The notes: generated from the sequence alone by a model not told the origin. Positions 9,036-20,069 are shown, counted from the first letter of the stretch. The stretch is DNA of 22,388 bases from Bondarzewia mesenterica (GCA_004802705.1 SGPL01000534.1:1-22388), one strand, 5' to 3'. Numbers and translations are program-made.

Positions 9036-11344
9036 TCATAGGGTTTCAAAGAATCTCGCATCCCTATGAAACTCACAAGGCTGGTTCCCAATCGCGATCC
9101 CCTCGCCCGCAGCTAACCTTTTCACCTTCGCCTTCCCCTCCTGTCCATCGCCCTCTATGGCTGCCTGAACACAAAATTCATCCGTTACTTCATCCACAAA
9201 ATGCCACTCTCCGCACACGCCCTCGCCGAATGGGTGCGGAAAGAATTCGTCATCCTCGGGTTCTTCAGGGTTACGTAGGAAGGGGTGATATAGGGCTTGG
9301 CGAGGTGTGATACGCTTCGTAGAGTCTGGATTCATGATTTTTTCCACAAGGTCGAGGGCCGATTCGATCTCGTTGGCGTACGATTCGGGCGAAGGCGGAT
9401 GTGGAGAGGAGGGCGTGCGCGTTGATGATGGTGGAGAGGTGTGATAATTTGATGAGGAGGATGACGGGGGATGTGGATGTGAGGAGGTCTGTGTGTGATG
9501 CTGGTAGGGTAACGTGTTGTAGGGGTAAAAGCGGGTATCGGGTTGGCGGGGTATCCTGAGAACTGGGTTTTGGCGTTCAACGAATTCGCGCCATGAAATG
9601 CCATCTTGTGTGATGGAGGGGATGTTGGTGGCAAATGTGCGACCTAGTGAAAAAAGAGATTAGGATGCTACATAAACGCATGAGAGGGACCGACGCACTG
9701 TGCAGTGTAGCTATCTTCTCCATTTTTCTTCTTCCAATAATGCATGCAATCTCCATCAGAGCCTCCATATCGTCCGCCGATTGAAGGAGAGGAAATTTTC
9801 CGGTCAAGAAGAATAACAGAATCATTCCAGCAGCCCACACATCGATGGCTGTGCCGTGGCAAGTTATAAGGGAATGGCAAGAGGGGAAAGCATGTGCACG
9901 TACCGCCACTTTGCTCACCACATTTAAGCAAGACTTCGGGGGCTCGAAAACTTCTCGTTCCAGCTCGATTCGCCTTCGAATGTGGCCTGCGAAGTAGGCA
10001 CCAACACTTCACGATAAAAAAAAAAGTCAAAAGTGCAAAGCGAAAACCAGTACTCACCGCACGTCTTTGTCGGGATAGCCGACTCGGTCTGATGGCCAGA
10101 GAGATTTCGCCCGTGCCTCTCTCTGCATTTTCTTGATATGAGCGGTATCATACTCTTCTTGCTTTCGAATCCGCCCATGTGGGAATTCTTTGCTCGGTGC
10201 AGTGTGGAGGCATGCACCTGCGGCGGGACCCTTCGCCATGCGCTGATTTCGAAACGGATTACGAAGGGCGGTTCAGCCAAGACGAAATAATTCTAAGCCA
10301 CGTTATGATAACTCACACATGCAAGCCCGAAATCACATAGTGTACCAGTGCCTGTCAGTGGATCAAACAGAAAATTGGCTGGCTTTACATCTCGATGGAT
10401 GATTCCTCGCGCGTGTGTGTCGCGCAAGGCTCGGAACATACATCGAAAGTATGCTTTCACACCCTCAAGAGGTAACGCTCGGAAAAAGTCCTGACCAGAG
10501 GAAATCAGCGCGCATACAGTCCAATCAACGAAAGGCAGAGACCAACCCGGAAGTCCTCATTCCGATGGTAAGGCATGATGGCTACGATCTGGTCTTCCTG
10601 GCGAAAGGCCGTGATCAACTGTGAGACATGCCTGCATCCCCGACAGTCCTCCATGATCAAAATTTCATTCCTGATTCTGTCAGGATTACTGGTGACATAA
10701 ATCCTCTTGATGGCTACAAATACTTTGCTGCCGAGTGGTCGAGTAACAGATTGATAGTGGGCGGACGATGTTGGAGGATGGTAGCCGTGCCAGGCAGTGT
10801 TAACCCACTTCGTATGGTAGCCGATATCGACGGCTTTATAGACAGAAGAGAACGTGCCTGTCCCTAGTCGATCGACAATCTTGTAGTCTGGCAGAAGCTC
10901 GGGCACAGCGTCTTTCAGGTCTGCAATCTCTGCCTGGATCTCCTCCTGCTCATCTCTCGACTTGAGTTCGATGGTCTGCTCCTCGTCAAACTCGTCCATA
11001 TCGTCAGGCTCGCTATCATCATCATCGCTGTCACTGTTATACTCGTGACCCTCGCCTGTTTCCCTATCCTCCCCACCATCACCACTCATGTCTTCGTCCA
11101 GGTCAATCAATGCCTGCTGGCCGCTCCCACCTCGTGGAGTTGCCATTGAGGCAGGATGCTGTGGAAAGAGCCGCGCAATGTGATTCTGATAGTCCATCTC
11201 ATCACCTACTGGTTCGTCAGAGTCCTCGTCGTTGCCTGCTTTGGCTTTCGTGTAGCTACGTAAGTACGCTCGGTTGCGAGCATCTGAGGATGGGACTTCG
11301 AGAGGGTTTGAAGAATGGCGGGAAAGAAGTTCAGCGGTGGCCAT
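9036..11344 (-). CDS. CDC7: Cdc7-type protein kinase (catalytic subunit of DDK)
   Basis: Six exons on the minus strand (11344-10547, 10490-10317, 10242-10058, 9986-9904, 9848-9699, 9643-9036) give 665 residues. Cdc7 with Dbf4 phosphorylates the Mcm2-7 helicase to fire replication origins in S phase. The kinase domain follows an acidic N-terminal extension (about 80-145). Visible motifs: Gly loop GTGTFSSVY (161-169), VAIKR with Lys 213, the family-specific IMEDCRGCRHVSQLITAF, catalytic HRDVKPANF (Asp 300) and CDFGLA (Asp 319). As in the family, an insert of about 65 residues separates DFG from the activation end (GTRSFRAPEVLLKCG). Then come AIDVWAAGMILLFFLTGKFP and, after a long Ser/Pro/His-rich insert, the final lobe RITPRQALYHPFL. 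The five introns are 55-74 nt with consensus GT donors. An MluI box lies 77 bp upstream, which fits S-phase expression. Confidence 0.93.
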
Positions 11345-11504
11345 CTCAAGAGAGTGGCTTGTAGCGTGTTAAACTAGAAGTAAGTATGGCGCCGTACTCA
11401 GGTTTCCGAAGATATCCCAGACGCGTCCGAGGCGCGTCGCGACATGGAAACAAAATATCATCACGTGCTCATCTTATAAGGACTTTAGGGCAAGCCATCG
11501 TCGT
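11345..11504 (-). promoter_or_regulatory. CDC7 promoter with MluI box, E-box and TATA-like site
   Basis: Upstream of the CDC7 start on the minus strand lie ACGCGT (11421-11426), CACGTG within TCACGTG (11462-11467) and a palindromic CTTATAAG (11473-11480) that can serve as a TATA box. ACGCGT is the MBF site of yeast G1/S genes. That CDC7 is under this control here is an inference. Confidence 0.45.
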
Positions 11505-11819
11505 CTAGGGCATCGCTGGGTTGACCCGTTCAGGTGTATCGGAGAGAGACTGTTTGATATACTCTTGAGCGCAGTCCAATATGCCATTGTCATATGTGGA
11601 ACAAGGGATCCCTGCGGACGTGAGGGACAGTGGTAATTTTTCGTATAGTATGTTCACTGCATAACCGTCGTAATCGTTCGAAGTGAGTAGCAAAATGCCA
11701 GCTCTTTTGCGAATGCCCGAGAGCGCTGTGTAAAGCTGTCCATGAGCAATCGAACGCGTATCGCTGATCTTTCCTTTCACACAATCGTAAAGCTGGATGG
11801 TTTCGTGGGGCACCCAAAC
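11505..11819 (-). pseudogene. Possible C-terminal remnant of a PIF1/Helitron-type helicase
   Basis: An open frame of about 104 codons carries HGQLYTALSGIRKRAGILLL, followed after a short gap by VNILYEKLPL. The pattern HGQLYxALSRxR followed by a NVVYKEVL-like strand is typical of the last helicase motif (UvrD_C_2-like) in PIF1 and Helitron helicases. The Arg after ALS is Gly here, and the preceding motif (normally a KxQGxT-type block) is not visible. Upstream the homology stops at VWVPHE (about 11819), and the sequence becomes a C/T-rich run on the + strand. I read this as an isolated, decayed fragment, either a transposon footprint or a gene relic. The match rests on one motif, so it could also be chance. 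Confidence 0.4.
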
Positions 11820-12442
11820 CCGTGACCGGCGAACTTCCTTCGCCCGTCGGTTCCTTTCCCTTTCTCCCTCCATTCTCCTTTCATTCTCCCTTTATTTTTC
11901 CCTTTTTCTCATCTCCTTTTCTCCTTCCCCTGCTCCCTTGCAATCGACGAGCCAACGAGGTAGTTTACCGTAATTACCTGAGCTGCTTAGTCAGCACAGC
12001 TGGCCAAATACACTCCGTTATCCGTTATTCGTTCGCTCGTTTCCCTCGGATCCCCCGCTCGGATCTCTCCCAGGATCGGTGCGATAATCGCCGGTGGCGC
12101 TGTCTACACCCACGTGACATTTTCGCCGCCGAATCGTCCCCCGCCCCGTTCGCCGACGCGTTCTCCCGTCGCGCCCTCCGTTCCCCGAGGAGTCCCCGCT
12201 GACGCAGCGTGCCCGTGCCCCACGACGACAAAGCTTATATAGTTTGGATATCTAAAGTTGGATTATACGCGGAAATACTCGAATTCAATTCTAGTTAAAG
12301 CTCCTCAGATTGTGGCCAAGGTCTGTGCTGACCTCATCCACGATCATCGAGCTCCGCAACTTGTCCGCAACTTACCACCACCTTCACTAGTTGTTATGTC
12401 TCATCTAACAACGGATCTCTAATATTTAGTCCTCCCATCCCA
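11820..12442 (+). promoter_or_regulatory. Promoter and leader of the ubiquitin protease gene
   Basis: About 620 bp without a supported gene. A dense polypyrimidine stretch occupies about 11850-11935. Further on lie CACGTGA (12111-12117), ACGCGT (12156-12161) and TATATA (12236-12241), the last about 200 bp before the start codon. Open frames here, for example 11822-12202, have biased composition and no motif. The E-box and MluI-box words match those upstream of RRP7 and CDC7. Confidence 0.4.
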
Positions 12443-14981
12443 ATGACCATTCCCGAGTCACTTCGCACTATATTCCTTGCGATTTTCTCAAATTCCGTTT
12501 TGCAGCAATCAGCGCCTCTCCTCGTGCTTATCCTAATCCCGCTCTTCGTTCTGTTCATCCGGGGACACCTGTATTCCTTGGTCACTGCCGCCGCCGCCAT
12601 GTTCACGTCTTTAAGTTCCGCGCTTCCTTGGAACTGGGGCGATAGTCATTTCGCCTCCACAGACAAACATAGGAAGAAGAAACATGTCCGAACTCGCGCC
12701 CAACAAATAGCAGTTAACGGAGACGCGAAATATGGCCATGGTATGTCCGTCCATCGATATGAAACCGGTCCACTCAATTTCAGTTTAGAGAAAAAGAGCG
12801 ACGAGAATCAGGACGGAACTTATAAGTATTACCCTGGACTCGTCAACATCTCTGGCACATACTGCTTCATGAATTCGACCATGCAGGTTTGTCTGCGACT
12901 TCAGATTCTTTTCGCGCTCATTCATCTCACCGCATACAGGCACTAGCATCTCTGTCGTATCTTCAGCCGAATATAGATGCCATTCATGACAAGGCTGAGG
13001 CTCTTGACGTACCAACTCCTGTTGTTGATGCTTTTCAAGACCTCTTACACTGTAAGATCCTCGTCTCTCGCCAAGGTCAGGTAAGGAATTCACCCATATA
13101 TTTTGCAGCTCTCAATACCCCAGCATCTTATCCCTCATCCATTCGACCGATTCGGATGATTGACGCGTTGTCCAACTTCGAGCCAGGCAAGAAGAGCCCG
13201 CTATTCTCGTCCCGCCAACATCAAGATGCGCAAGAATTGTTCCAACTTGTCTCCGAGTGTATCAAGAAAGAGGCGCAGGTCGTGGACAAGGAAGGCCAGC
13301 GGGATCGAGGGCTCGGTGGCTTATCGGAACTTTCGCCGATAACCAACCGAGAAGTATCAAAAGGCGTATTCGATGGTTTGACCGCAAATCGGCGCAGTTG
13401 CGTGGAGTGCGGGTACACAGAGGCAGTGATGCACTTTGCTTTTGACAGCTGGCAATTAAACGTTCCTCGAATGGCCGTGAGCATCATTTCTCAACGTCAT
13501 TGCTCATATCACCTACACGAGACTTCATGCACAGGCGAGCTGCAGCATTGATGATTGCCTAGCGGACTATACAAGGCTCGAATTGTTGACAGACTGTATC
13601 TGCAGGAAGTGTTCTATGCTTGCGACTCTTCATCGAACGGAGCAGGAAGCCGAGAGGTTGACCGAGATGGCAAATGCAAACGAACACCCATCCTCATCGA
13701 AGAAGAAAAGGGCGAGGGAAGCAAGGAAATTTGAGGCGAAGGTGAAGCTTGCTTTAGAAGAGGGAAGAATAGAAGAGGATATCAAGGGGGTGAAGATGGA
13801 GAAGGTGTTCAGCAAAGCATCAACAAAGCAGGCAATGATTGCACGGGTATGCCAAGTATCCTCCTTGATGCCGCAAAGCTAATCAAGTTCTCTGCCAGCC
13901 TCCTCCTGTTCTTGCACTGCATCTAAACCGCTCGATGCATCACGGAACATACGCAACAAAGAACAGTTGTCGCATAGTGTTCCCTGAGATTCTGGACTTG
14001 ACGCCGTACACGACATCCGGCAAGCTTTCCACGTCCCCATCCGTTCCTATATCGTCTCCACCTCCACCAGTAAACCGGTCAACAACCCCAACGCCGTCGA
14101 CAGTTTCTACGCCCCGAGTCCTCTACCGTCTCTCCGCCCTTGTATGCCATTACGGCCAACACTCCTTCGGACATTATGTCTGCTACCGACGCAAACCACG
14201 TCCGGCATTTGCTGGTTCGCAATGCTTCACTCCCCCCAAAATGCCACACTTCCTCGAGTGCGATTGTGAGACTTGCCAATATTACGGCCCTGTACGCGAT
14301 GGGGACGAGCGAACACTTATTCATCCTCAACCTGGTCGGGGCTGGCTGCGTATCAGTGACGACTCAGTGCAGGAGTGCGGCATAGAGTCGGTTTTGCAGG
14401 AGGGCTCGGGTGCATTCATGCTCTATTATGAACGAATCGTACAGCCCCGTCCGAATATCTATCCATTGGGTTCGCCGAAGGGGTCCGAGGAGACTGTGAA
14501 GCCGAGAGCGAATGGATCGAGCACCTTGGGGTTGACTATGGTATCACAAAATACGTCAATAGTTGGCGAGGAGATCAAGATGCCGAAGCCGGAGAGGGCA
14601 TTTGGTGCAAGGGTGATCAGAAGTGTCGAGACTGGGAGGAGTAGATCTGCTTTCTCATCGGCAAAAAGTGTCTCTTCTTCGCACGAGGCATCTGAATCAG
14701 TCGATGGTGATCTGACCCAGGAGACGTCACAACCAGCCGATGCATTGGCAGAGTCTTTGCCACCAATGTCAGTGATAGAGATTGTTCCTTCCAGATCTTC
14801 ATCTCTACTAGAAACGTCGACACGACCTGCATCATCTTGCCCTTCGCCGTCCAGAGATCAATCCCACGCGCTATCACCGTCGCGATATGCCGGCACTCCT
14901 CAACACCATCTTCAGCCCCCTCAGTCGATTGATACATCATCACAGATCTCGCCCGTACTGACAGTTGGCCTCCGAGCATAG
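12443..14981 (+). CDS. Membrane-anchored ubiquitin-specific protease (Ubp1-like)
   Basis: Five exons (12443-12886, 12940-13051, 13109-13476, 13535-13846, 13899-14981) give 772 residues; the introns are 52-58 nt. The protein is a deubiquitinase (peptidase C19). It starts with a hydrophobic segment, APLLVLILIPLFVLFI (about 24-39), so it is probably anchored in the ER like yeast Ubp1. The Cys box is GLVNISGTYCFMNSTMQ with Cys 141, the end of exon 1 being ATGCAG. Next come SSRQHQDAQELFQLV, the zinc-ribbon pairs CVEC and CRKC, a charged Lys/Glu-rich insert, and PPPVLALHLNRS. The His box is HSFGHYVCYRRKP (His 504), and GRGWLRISDDSVQ supplies the Asp/Asn box. The Ser/Pro-rich C-terminal tail of about 180 residues looks disordered. 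The Cys box has one residue more between Asn and Cys than the common NxGxTC pattern. Confidence 0.92.
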
Positions 14982-15450
14982 ACATTGATTCATTTATGCG
15001 TTCTATCGCCCATCTCTACAGTAATATTAGATTATAGGTCTCGCATACCAAAGCCTTCACTTCCAGTTCTCTGGTGCGATGAACTCGTTCATCATTGAGT
15101 GAAGTATACAATCAAGACCACTGAATCAAATAAGTACAAGAAATGAGACGATCGTTAACGACTGGACCGCCAGCAGGTAATAATAAATATGTCCCAAGAG
15201 TCTCCAGGCCTTGAGTCCAATCCATAAACCCAACCAATAACAGTACACCGTCTTCATACATACAAGAGGACTCAGAATCTATTCCAAGATCTTTGTAGAC
15301 CGCGCAGGTGACTAGTTTGAGGCGCAGAAGACCACGGAGGGCGGATTTGTAATGCGCGAGCTGTACAGAGCGCAATGATACATTTGGCGGAAGAAAATCA
15401 TGAATCGTGCATCACGATGGGAATATCGCGAGCTACGAGGAGCTAGTAGG
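14982..15450. other. Intergenic between convergent genes
   Basis: About 470 bp between the 3' ends of the ubiquitin protease gene (+) and the small KOW-like gene (-). It should hold both 3' UTRs. The 87-codon minus frame at 15112-15375 shows no motif and overlaps the expected UTRs. I see nothing else. Confidence 0.4.
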
Positions 15451-15900
15451 TCACCAGTAGATGTGACGCTCGACGGTGCGCTGTTTGGGACGGGTGTAGA
15501 CGGTGCGTTTCACGCGCGTGACGGTGGGGTACCTGATATTAGCGCAATTGTCAGTTCACCCAGATACAATGCACTGAGGGGAGTATAAATAGGGAGGATG
15601 GGTAGAAGAGCATACCATGCGTTGTACACCTCGCCGGGTTCAAACTGCACCTCAACTATCTGTCGACCCTGTAGAGAAGAGGATACGTGAGATTTGGGAC
15701 TGAAACGATGACAACGACGTGGAGGGAGGTGACTGACAGCATAGTCGATGTGGGAGCCGATGACGAGGCCCTCTTTGCGGCCGTAGGCACCGTGCTGGAC
15801 AGCGACAATGTCACCAGGCTATTGTAGACGGAAGCAAATCAGAACCGAGGAGGCATCGTGAAGCGGAAGTATATCTTACAATAATCTCTTCTGACGACAT
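15451..15900 (-). CDS. Small 78-aa protein with a KOW-like pattern, four exons
   Basis: Exons on the minus strand are 15900-15880, 15818-15738, 15668-15616 and 15532-15451. All four junctions keep frame and the introns (61, 69 and 83 nt) have donors GTAAGA, GTCAGT and GTATGC and end in AG. The spliced protein starts MSSEEIIPGDIVAVQHGAYG, continues with RKEGLVIGSHID and RQIVEVQFEPGEVYNAWYP, and ends with KQRTVERHIYW. The pattern GDxVxVxxGxxGxxGxVxG followed by a beta-rich stretch resembles a KOW/SH3-like barrel, as found in RNA- or chromatin-binding proteins. I do not recognise a named family, so no function is given. None of its exons stands out as a long open frame, so gene finders may miss it. 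TATAAAA in its direction lies about 105 bp upstream. Confidence 0.75.
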
Positions 15901-16336
15901 AATTAAGAGTGGACTTGAGGGCGATTGGATTGGACAAGGACGACGAGTGACTTGCTGGGAAGATCAGAGGGATGAGCGAGAGAAGGAAGGTCAGAAAAGG
16001 CGGGTTTTATATTGGATTAGATGGAGTTCTCATGGAAGCCGTCACGGCCAGCGCGAGGCAAGCACGAGGCCAGGGCTGTTGTTCCCTGAATATTCCGTCC
16101 CTTTCGGCTTCTGCTTTTTTTTTGTTTGATTTAGAGCATTTTTTCCGTCAGTTATTGGGAGAACTTCCACTTCGTAAACATCATGGCCTGTCTATGAGTG
16201 ATAAAAAAAAGTGAAATCGCAGAGAAAAACACCACCATGAGTCCTGCTGTTCCTTTATCCAGGACCTACACATCCTCCGACTGTTACGAGCCGTTACGTC
16301 CATCTGGCGCATGGTAGCCTCGTGCAATCTCGCCTG
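15901..16336. other. Intergenic: promoter of the 78-aa gene, then sequence up to the repeat
   Basis: The first about 150 bp hold the promoter of the minus-strand 78-aa gene. The rest, up to the start of the direct repeat near 16337, has no supported gene. A run of A at about 16203-16210 and a T run near 16117-16125 are present. Confidence 0.4.
16005..16015 (-). promoter_or_regulatory. TATA box and CCAAT word of the 78-aa gene
   Basis: Read on the minus strand, this gives CCAATATAAAA: a TATAAAA element with a CCAAT word directly before it, about 105 bp upstream of the start codon at 15900. The distance suits a fungal TATA box. Confidence 0.5.
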
Positions 16337-17582
16337 CCGCAGCATTTAAGCATGATAGACGTGTCGGAGCTAACAGTTCTCCTGCCAGGTCGCAGCAGCG
16401 GTGCATTAGAAAGCGTTAGGGATGCACGAGTCAAAAGTCAATCTTCGTCCGGCTGCTTTTGATACGCGTTTGATTTGACATATTATTGTACCAGTGTGCA
16501 TATGATTGGTGACTGCAATGAACACTTTATTCTTGAGTGCACTTCGATCCGTATGCTTGCCGCATGTAGATTTGAAGAAGGGATGATGTGTCAGATAGTG
16601 AACTACCGTGTAGCAGCAACAGTAATAGTCAAGGCGACGTCAGTATACACAACGCTCAGGCAGGAAAGTGGTAAGATGCATAGTACATTGTAAGAAGCTC
16701 TACGACGCGTGACGCACTCCGAAATTCAAGGAGACCACAAAGTCTGAGGAACACCTAAGCACTCGCTTTCACGGGGGTCAATACGAGGGGCATGGTCGGC
16801 TTGGACACGCCGTCCATCACCGGGCCAGTAACGGCCGCCATGGCCCATGAGATGCGTTTATCCGAAGTTGAGAACTTGAACGCGGGTATTAAGACTGCGA
16901 GGACTATCTCTGACCGACAAAATTCAAAATTCCAGTCAGCGTTGAGTACTGCATACGGTGGGCGTTCTTGGGCTTACTCATTTCCAGCTGAGAAAACTTG
17001 AACCCACTGTATCAGCGAAACATTTTAATGGCAATCAGTGCTCCGACGAATGAGATGTAATGTCATCAAAACATTCACTGACATGCATGAACGACCTCCT
17101 CCCAAAAATGTCATTCTACCACATATGCATCCAGTCAGCAACCATGGACCACTTAAAAGCTTAATAAAAGCTGATATTCGGGAGGGAACATACGTGTTGG
17201 CGTAGACACCCGGAATACGCGCTTCGGCCACGCTGGGAGGCAAAGGCGAAAGCCAGCGTTCGGGTTTCCATTCCATGACATCGGCGCCCCAGATGCCAGG
17301 GTCGCGATTGACAGAAAGGACGCCGATGTAGATGCCAGTGTTGTTGGGAATCATGATCTCCGAGATTTTCGTCCCGTCCACTCCAGTTATGGGGGTCCCG
17401 AGAGGAAGCACAGCGTCCTTGCGGGTGCTGAGATTGAATAGGATTCGTATCAGCAATGACCTCTAAAATTCTTGCCGAGAAGATGCGACTTGCCATCGAG
17501 TGACAAGGGGAGCGGGAGGATACCTGGGTCGATCACACGTGAGCAGACTAACTCATTCGAATCGAAACCTTTGAAACGTACA
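16337..17582 (+). repeat. Direct repeat unit 1: P450 3' half plus 3' flank
   Basis: This unit matches 21155-22388 in the same orientation. It starts near a shared CCGCAG word, with a 12-nt difference just after it, and runs through about 400 bp of 3' flank and exons 14 to 10 of the P450, introns included. The match is still continuing when the window ends, so the true repeat is longer. The pairing offset drifts only between 4806 and 4808, so small indels are few. Confidence 0.95.
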
Positions 17583-19240
17583 ATCTGAGAGTCTCCCTGC
17601 ATACGGCTTCTAGGTATGGAAGTGCGTGGAGCGTGTCAAAATCACTGTCATTACTCATTTCGCGAGCCTCCGTTAGTTCAGCACGAAGCTTGTCTTGAAT
17701 ATCTTGATGCACAGATAAGAGGTCCAATGTGCGAGAAAGCGCGCTGGACGTGGTATCCATTGCAGCAAAAATGAGCACGCTAGTAAAGGGTTATTAGCAA
17801 AGGCGATCGTGCTGAATAGAACAAGGCAAAAAAGAGACCTCATCTGTGCCAGTAATTCTTTCTCCGGAAGACGATCCTCCGCCGAGGCAGCCATATTCGC
17901 TTTCACTAGTGGGGGATAGAGCCTCAATCAGTGTATCGTTGTAAATAATGGAAAAACGCATACAGAGAACACTCATGATATCCTTTCCTTCACCGATCTG
18001 ATGTACAACGGCCTCGTCGCCCTTCTCCAAGGCGGTCTTTTTGTTCTCGAAGACCTCCCGTGACGTGTTATCCATGATGTCGACTATATTGACGAGTCTC
18101 TGCACATCCTCCCACGGAGTCTTTTCTGCCACGGCTCTGCGAAAGGCGGAAGTTCCGGTCCTCATAAGCCAGGGAAGAAATTCTAGCGCGATTATCATTG
18201 ACGGAGAGCTGATTGTCGGCCTGTTGAAACACTCAAGATGACGGACATGAAGGAACGTGGAAGGAGGGACTTACAGGAAGGTTTTGACCGCATTTGCATA
18301 AGCGTTCTCGACCCGGTCATCCAAAGTATCGAAGGAGTAGCCGAGTCCCGCTTGACCGATTAACTCAAGAGCTGCGCGTGTCATCCAATCCATCATGTCA
18401 ACTTCTTTAGGGCCATCCCCAACCTTTGCGGTAAGGGCTTCACGGAGCTAAAAGAAACCGTAATCCAGAAAACTACAAAGATTGTAAATTCTAGTGTACT
18501 TGCCTGTTGAGTGATTTGATAAAATATTGGCATCAAGTGCCGCATGTGACCGTTCGAGAAAACAGGGCTCAGAAGTTTGCGTTGGCGCTTATGATGGTCC
18601 CCTGTTCGGGCCAATATTGTCAATATAAAGGGGGTGAAACGATACAGACAGCAGCCTGTATCATTATTTACTATTGTGAGCACGTACCCAAAGTCGACAG
18701 TAGACCAGGTCCGAAAAAAAACTTGATTCATTCTGATGAGGCAATGAGTTGTTTTTTGTCTATCGCGCAAAGAATCTATTTACGAGATGAAACGGGACGA
18801 CTCTTCGAAAATGTGCTGGTCTTTGATCAAGATGTTGTAAAGTGCCCGAGTATCGCTGATGTAGAGCTCGGTGTCCTGAACAGCCACGGGTGTCAGTACA
18901 GCTGCAGAAACATCGATACATACACCCACCCCGAGCATCCCGTTAAGCCTAACCACTCTACCGTAGTTGGCCGCAATGTCGGCATGAAATTTCCAACCGT
19001 CTGGGTCGAAGATCTGGCCGATATTACCTGGAAAAAAACTATCCGTTAGCGTATTTATGGGATGTGGATTGGCATTCACTGACCTGACCAAAGGGACGCG
19101 CTATGGGGACCAGGTATATTGCGCAGATGTGCTTGCTTGATCCGCTGGCTCACCAGCCTCCATGCGAGCCAACCCACGCAACATGCGAGACACCCTATGC
19201 AAGATGCAAATAGATAGCCTGCGATTTGAATAAACATCAT
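16755..19240 (-). CDS. Cytochrome P450 monooxygenase, 14 exons (one frameshift), copy 1
   Basis: Minus-strand exons: 19240-19084, 19027-18930, 18875-18784, 18732-18688, 18601-18504, 18447-18275, 18220-17964, 17905-17839, 17779-17582, 17523-17494, 17427-17194, 17115-17083, 17006-16978 and 16909-16755, giving about 554 residues. An N-terminal membrane anchor (residues 1-30) precedes NIPGPHSASLWSG. Other motifs: LGDHHKRQRKLLSPVFS (helix C), I-helix FAAMDTTSSA, ExxR in CRETLRLYPP, WKPERW, and the heme loop FLGGGRSCIGFKF (Cys about 493), which is intact only if the 76-nt intron 17007-17082 is removed. Two introns have GC donors (18448-18503, 17428-17493). Exon 4 has a run of eight A on the + strand (18714-18721); seven would keep the frame through VFFGPGLLSTLG, so as written the frame is broken once. 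The substrate is unknown; such P450s serve secondary or xenobiotic metabolism. Confidence 0.88.
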
Positions 19241-20069
19241 AGCCGTGCAGATAGAAAGGCCTCAATGATAAACGCTATAGTGGGTGTTAGGACAATGAGA
19301 TACAGAGAGACGTAGATAGTACGAACTTCATATATATCGGCAAGTGCGTCTTTTACATTGCTGGCAGACACATACTATCAATGCGCCGCACCTTTACCCT
19401 TGGAGCTTCAACCCAGATTCTTGGGATATTAAATTACTGAGGATTACAATGGGAGTGAGTTTCACGCATTCGGCTGTACCACAGTCAAAAACTCTTACGC
19501 TGTCAGCTTCTGATACGTCCCGGTACTACTCCACGGAGTTCAACAGGGAGCATACTCGCACGCGGACGAGCTTCCTGAAGGGCAAGAGGTACCGGTGACA
19601 AGAGAAGGCAACCCTTTGAAAAATCAAAGCCAATTGGGTGCAGAAGCAGCGTTAGCGCCGACGTATCCAAAAAATCGCCGATCACGGTGTAAATCTGGGT
19701 GTGGGGCGTGGAACCCGGTGTTCCGTGCGATACAGCCGCGATCCTGGCGACGTACACATAAAGCTCGGCTTTACGCGCTTCCAACGCGCTTCACAGACAA
19801 TGTACATGTAGGGGGGAAAGGTGACGCACGCATGCGGAGTTCGTCCTGGGCTTTTCAAAATTGGTCACGTTTCTTGAGTGAGTGACAAAAGACAACCAAT
19901 GCGGCACCACGTCTACGGCGTAACTTTCAGACGTTGTGAGGAACTTCAATGGAGTGAAAAGACATCGTTCCGCTCTTACGATAAGGACAGTAAGCTTGTG
20001 ATAAGCAACGAAATCTGCCTCGATCGAACTGTGAAATCTGATAGTAAGCGCCGTGGAATCACGGAGTGA
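19241..20069. other. Upstream region of P450 copy 1
   Basis: This is the promoter side of P450 copy 1. An ATATATAT run at 19330-19337, about 90 bp before the start codon, is the likely TATA box. The rest has short open frames on both strands with no motif I recognise. No terminal inverted repeats or transposase motifs were seen. Confidence 0.45.

Noticed and set aside
11822..12202. 126-codon + frame in the ubiquitin protease promoter
   Set aside because: The composition is that of a polypyrimidine promoter tract; the peptide has no motif and overlaps promoter elements.
15112..15375. 87-codon minus frame between the ubiquitin protease and the 78-aa gene
   Set aside because: No recognisable features, and it sits in the expected 3' UTRs.
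17025..17109. Reading straight through after GGGRSCM to a stop at 17025, as if the P450 were truncated after a damaged heme loop
   Set aside because: Removing the intron 17007-17082 (GTCAGT..CAG) restores GGGRSCIGFKF and a normal C-terminus in both copies.
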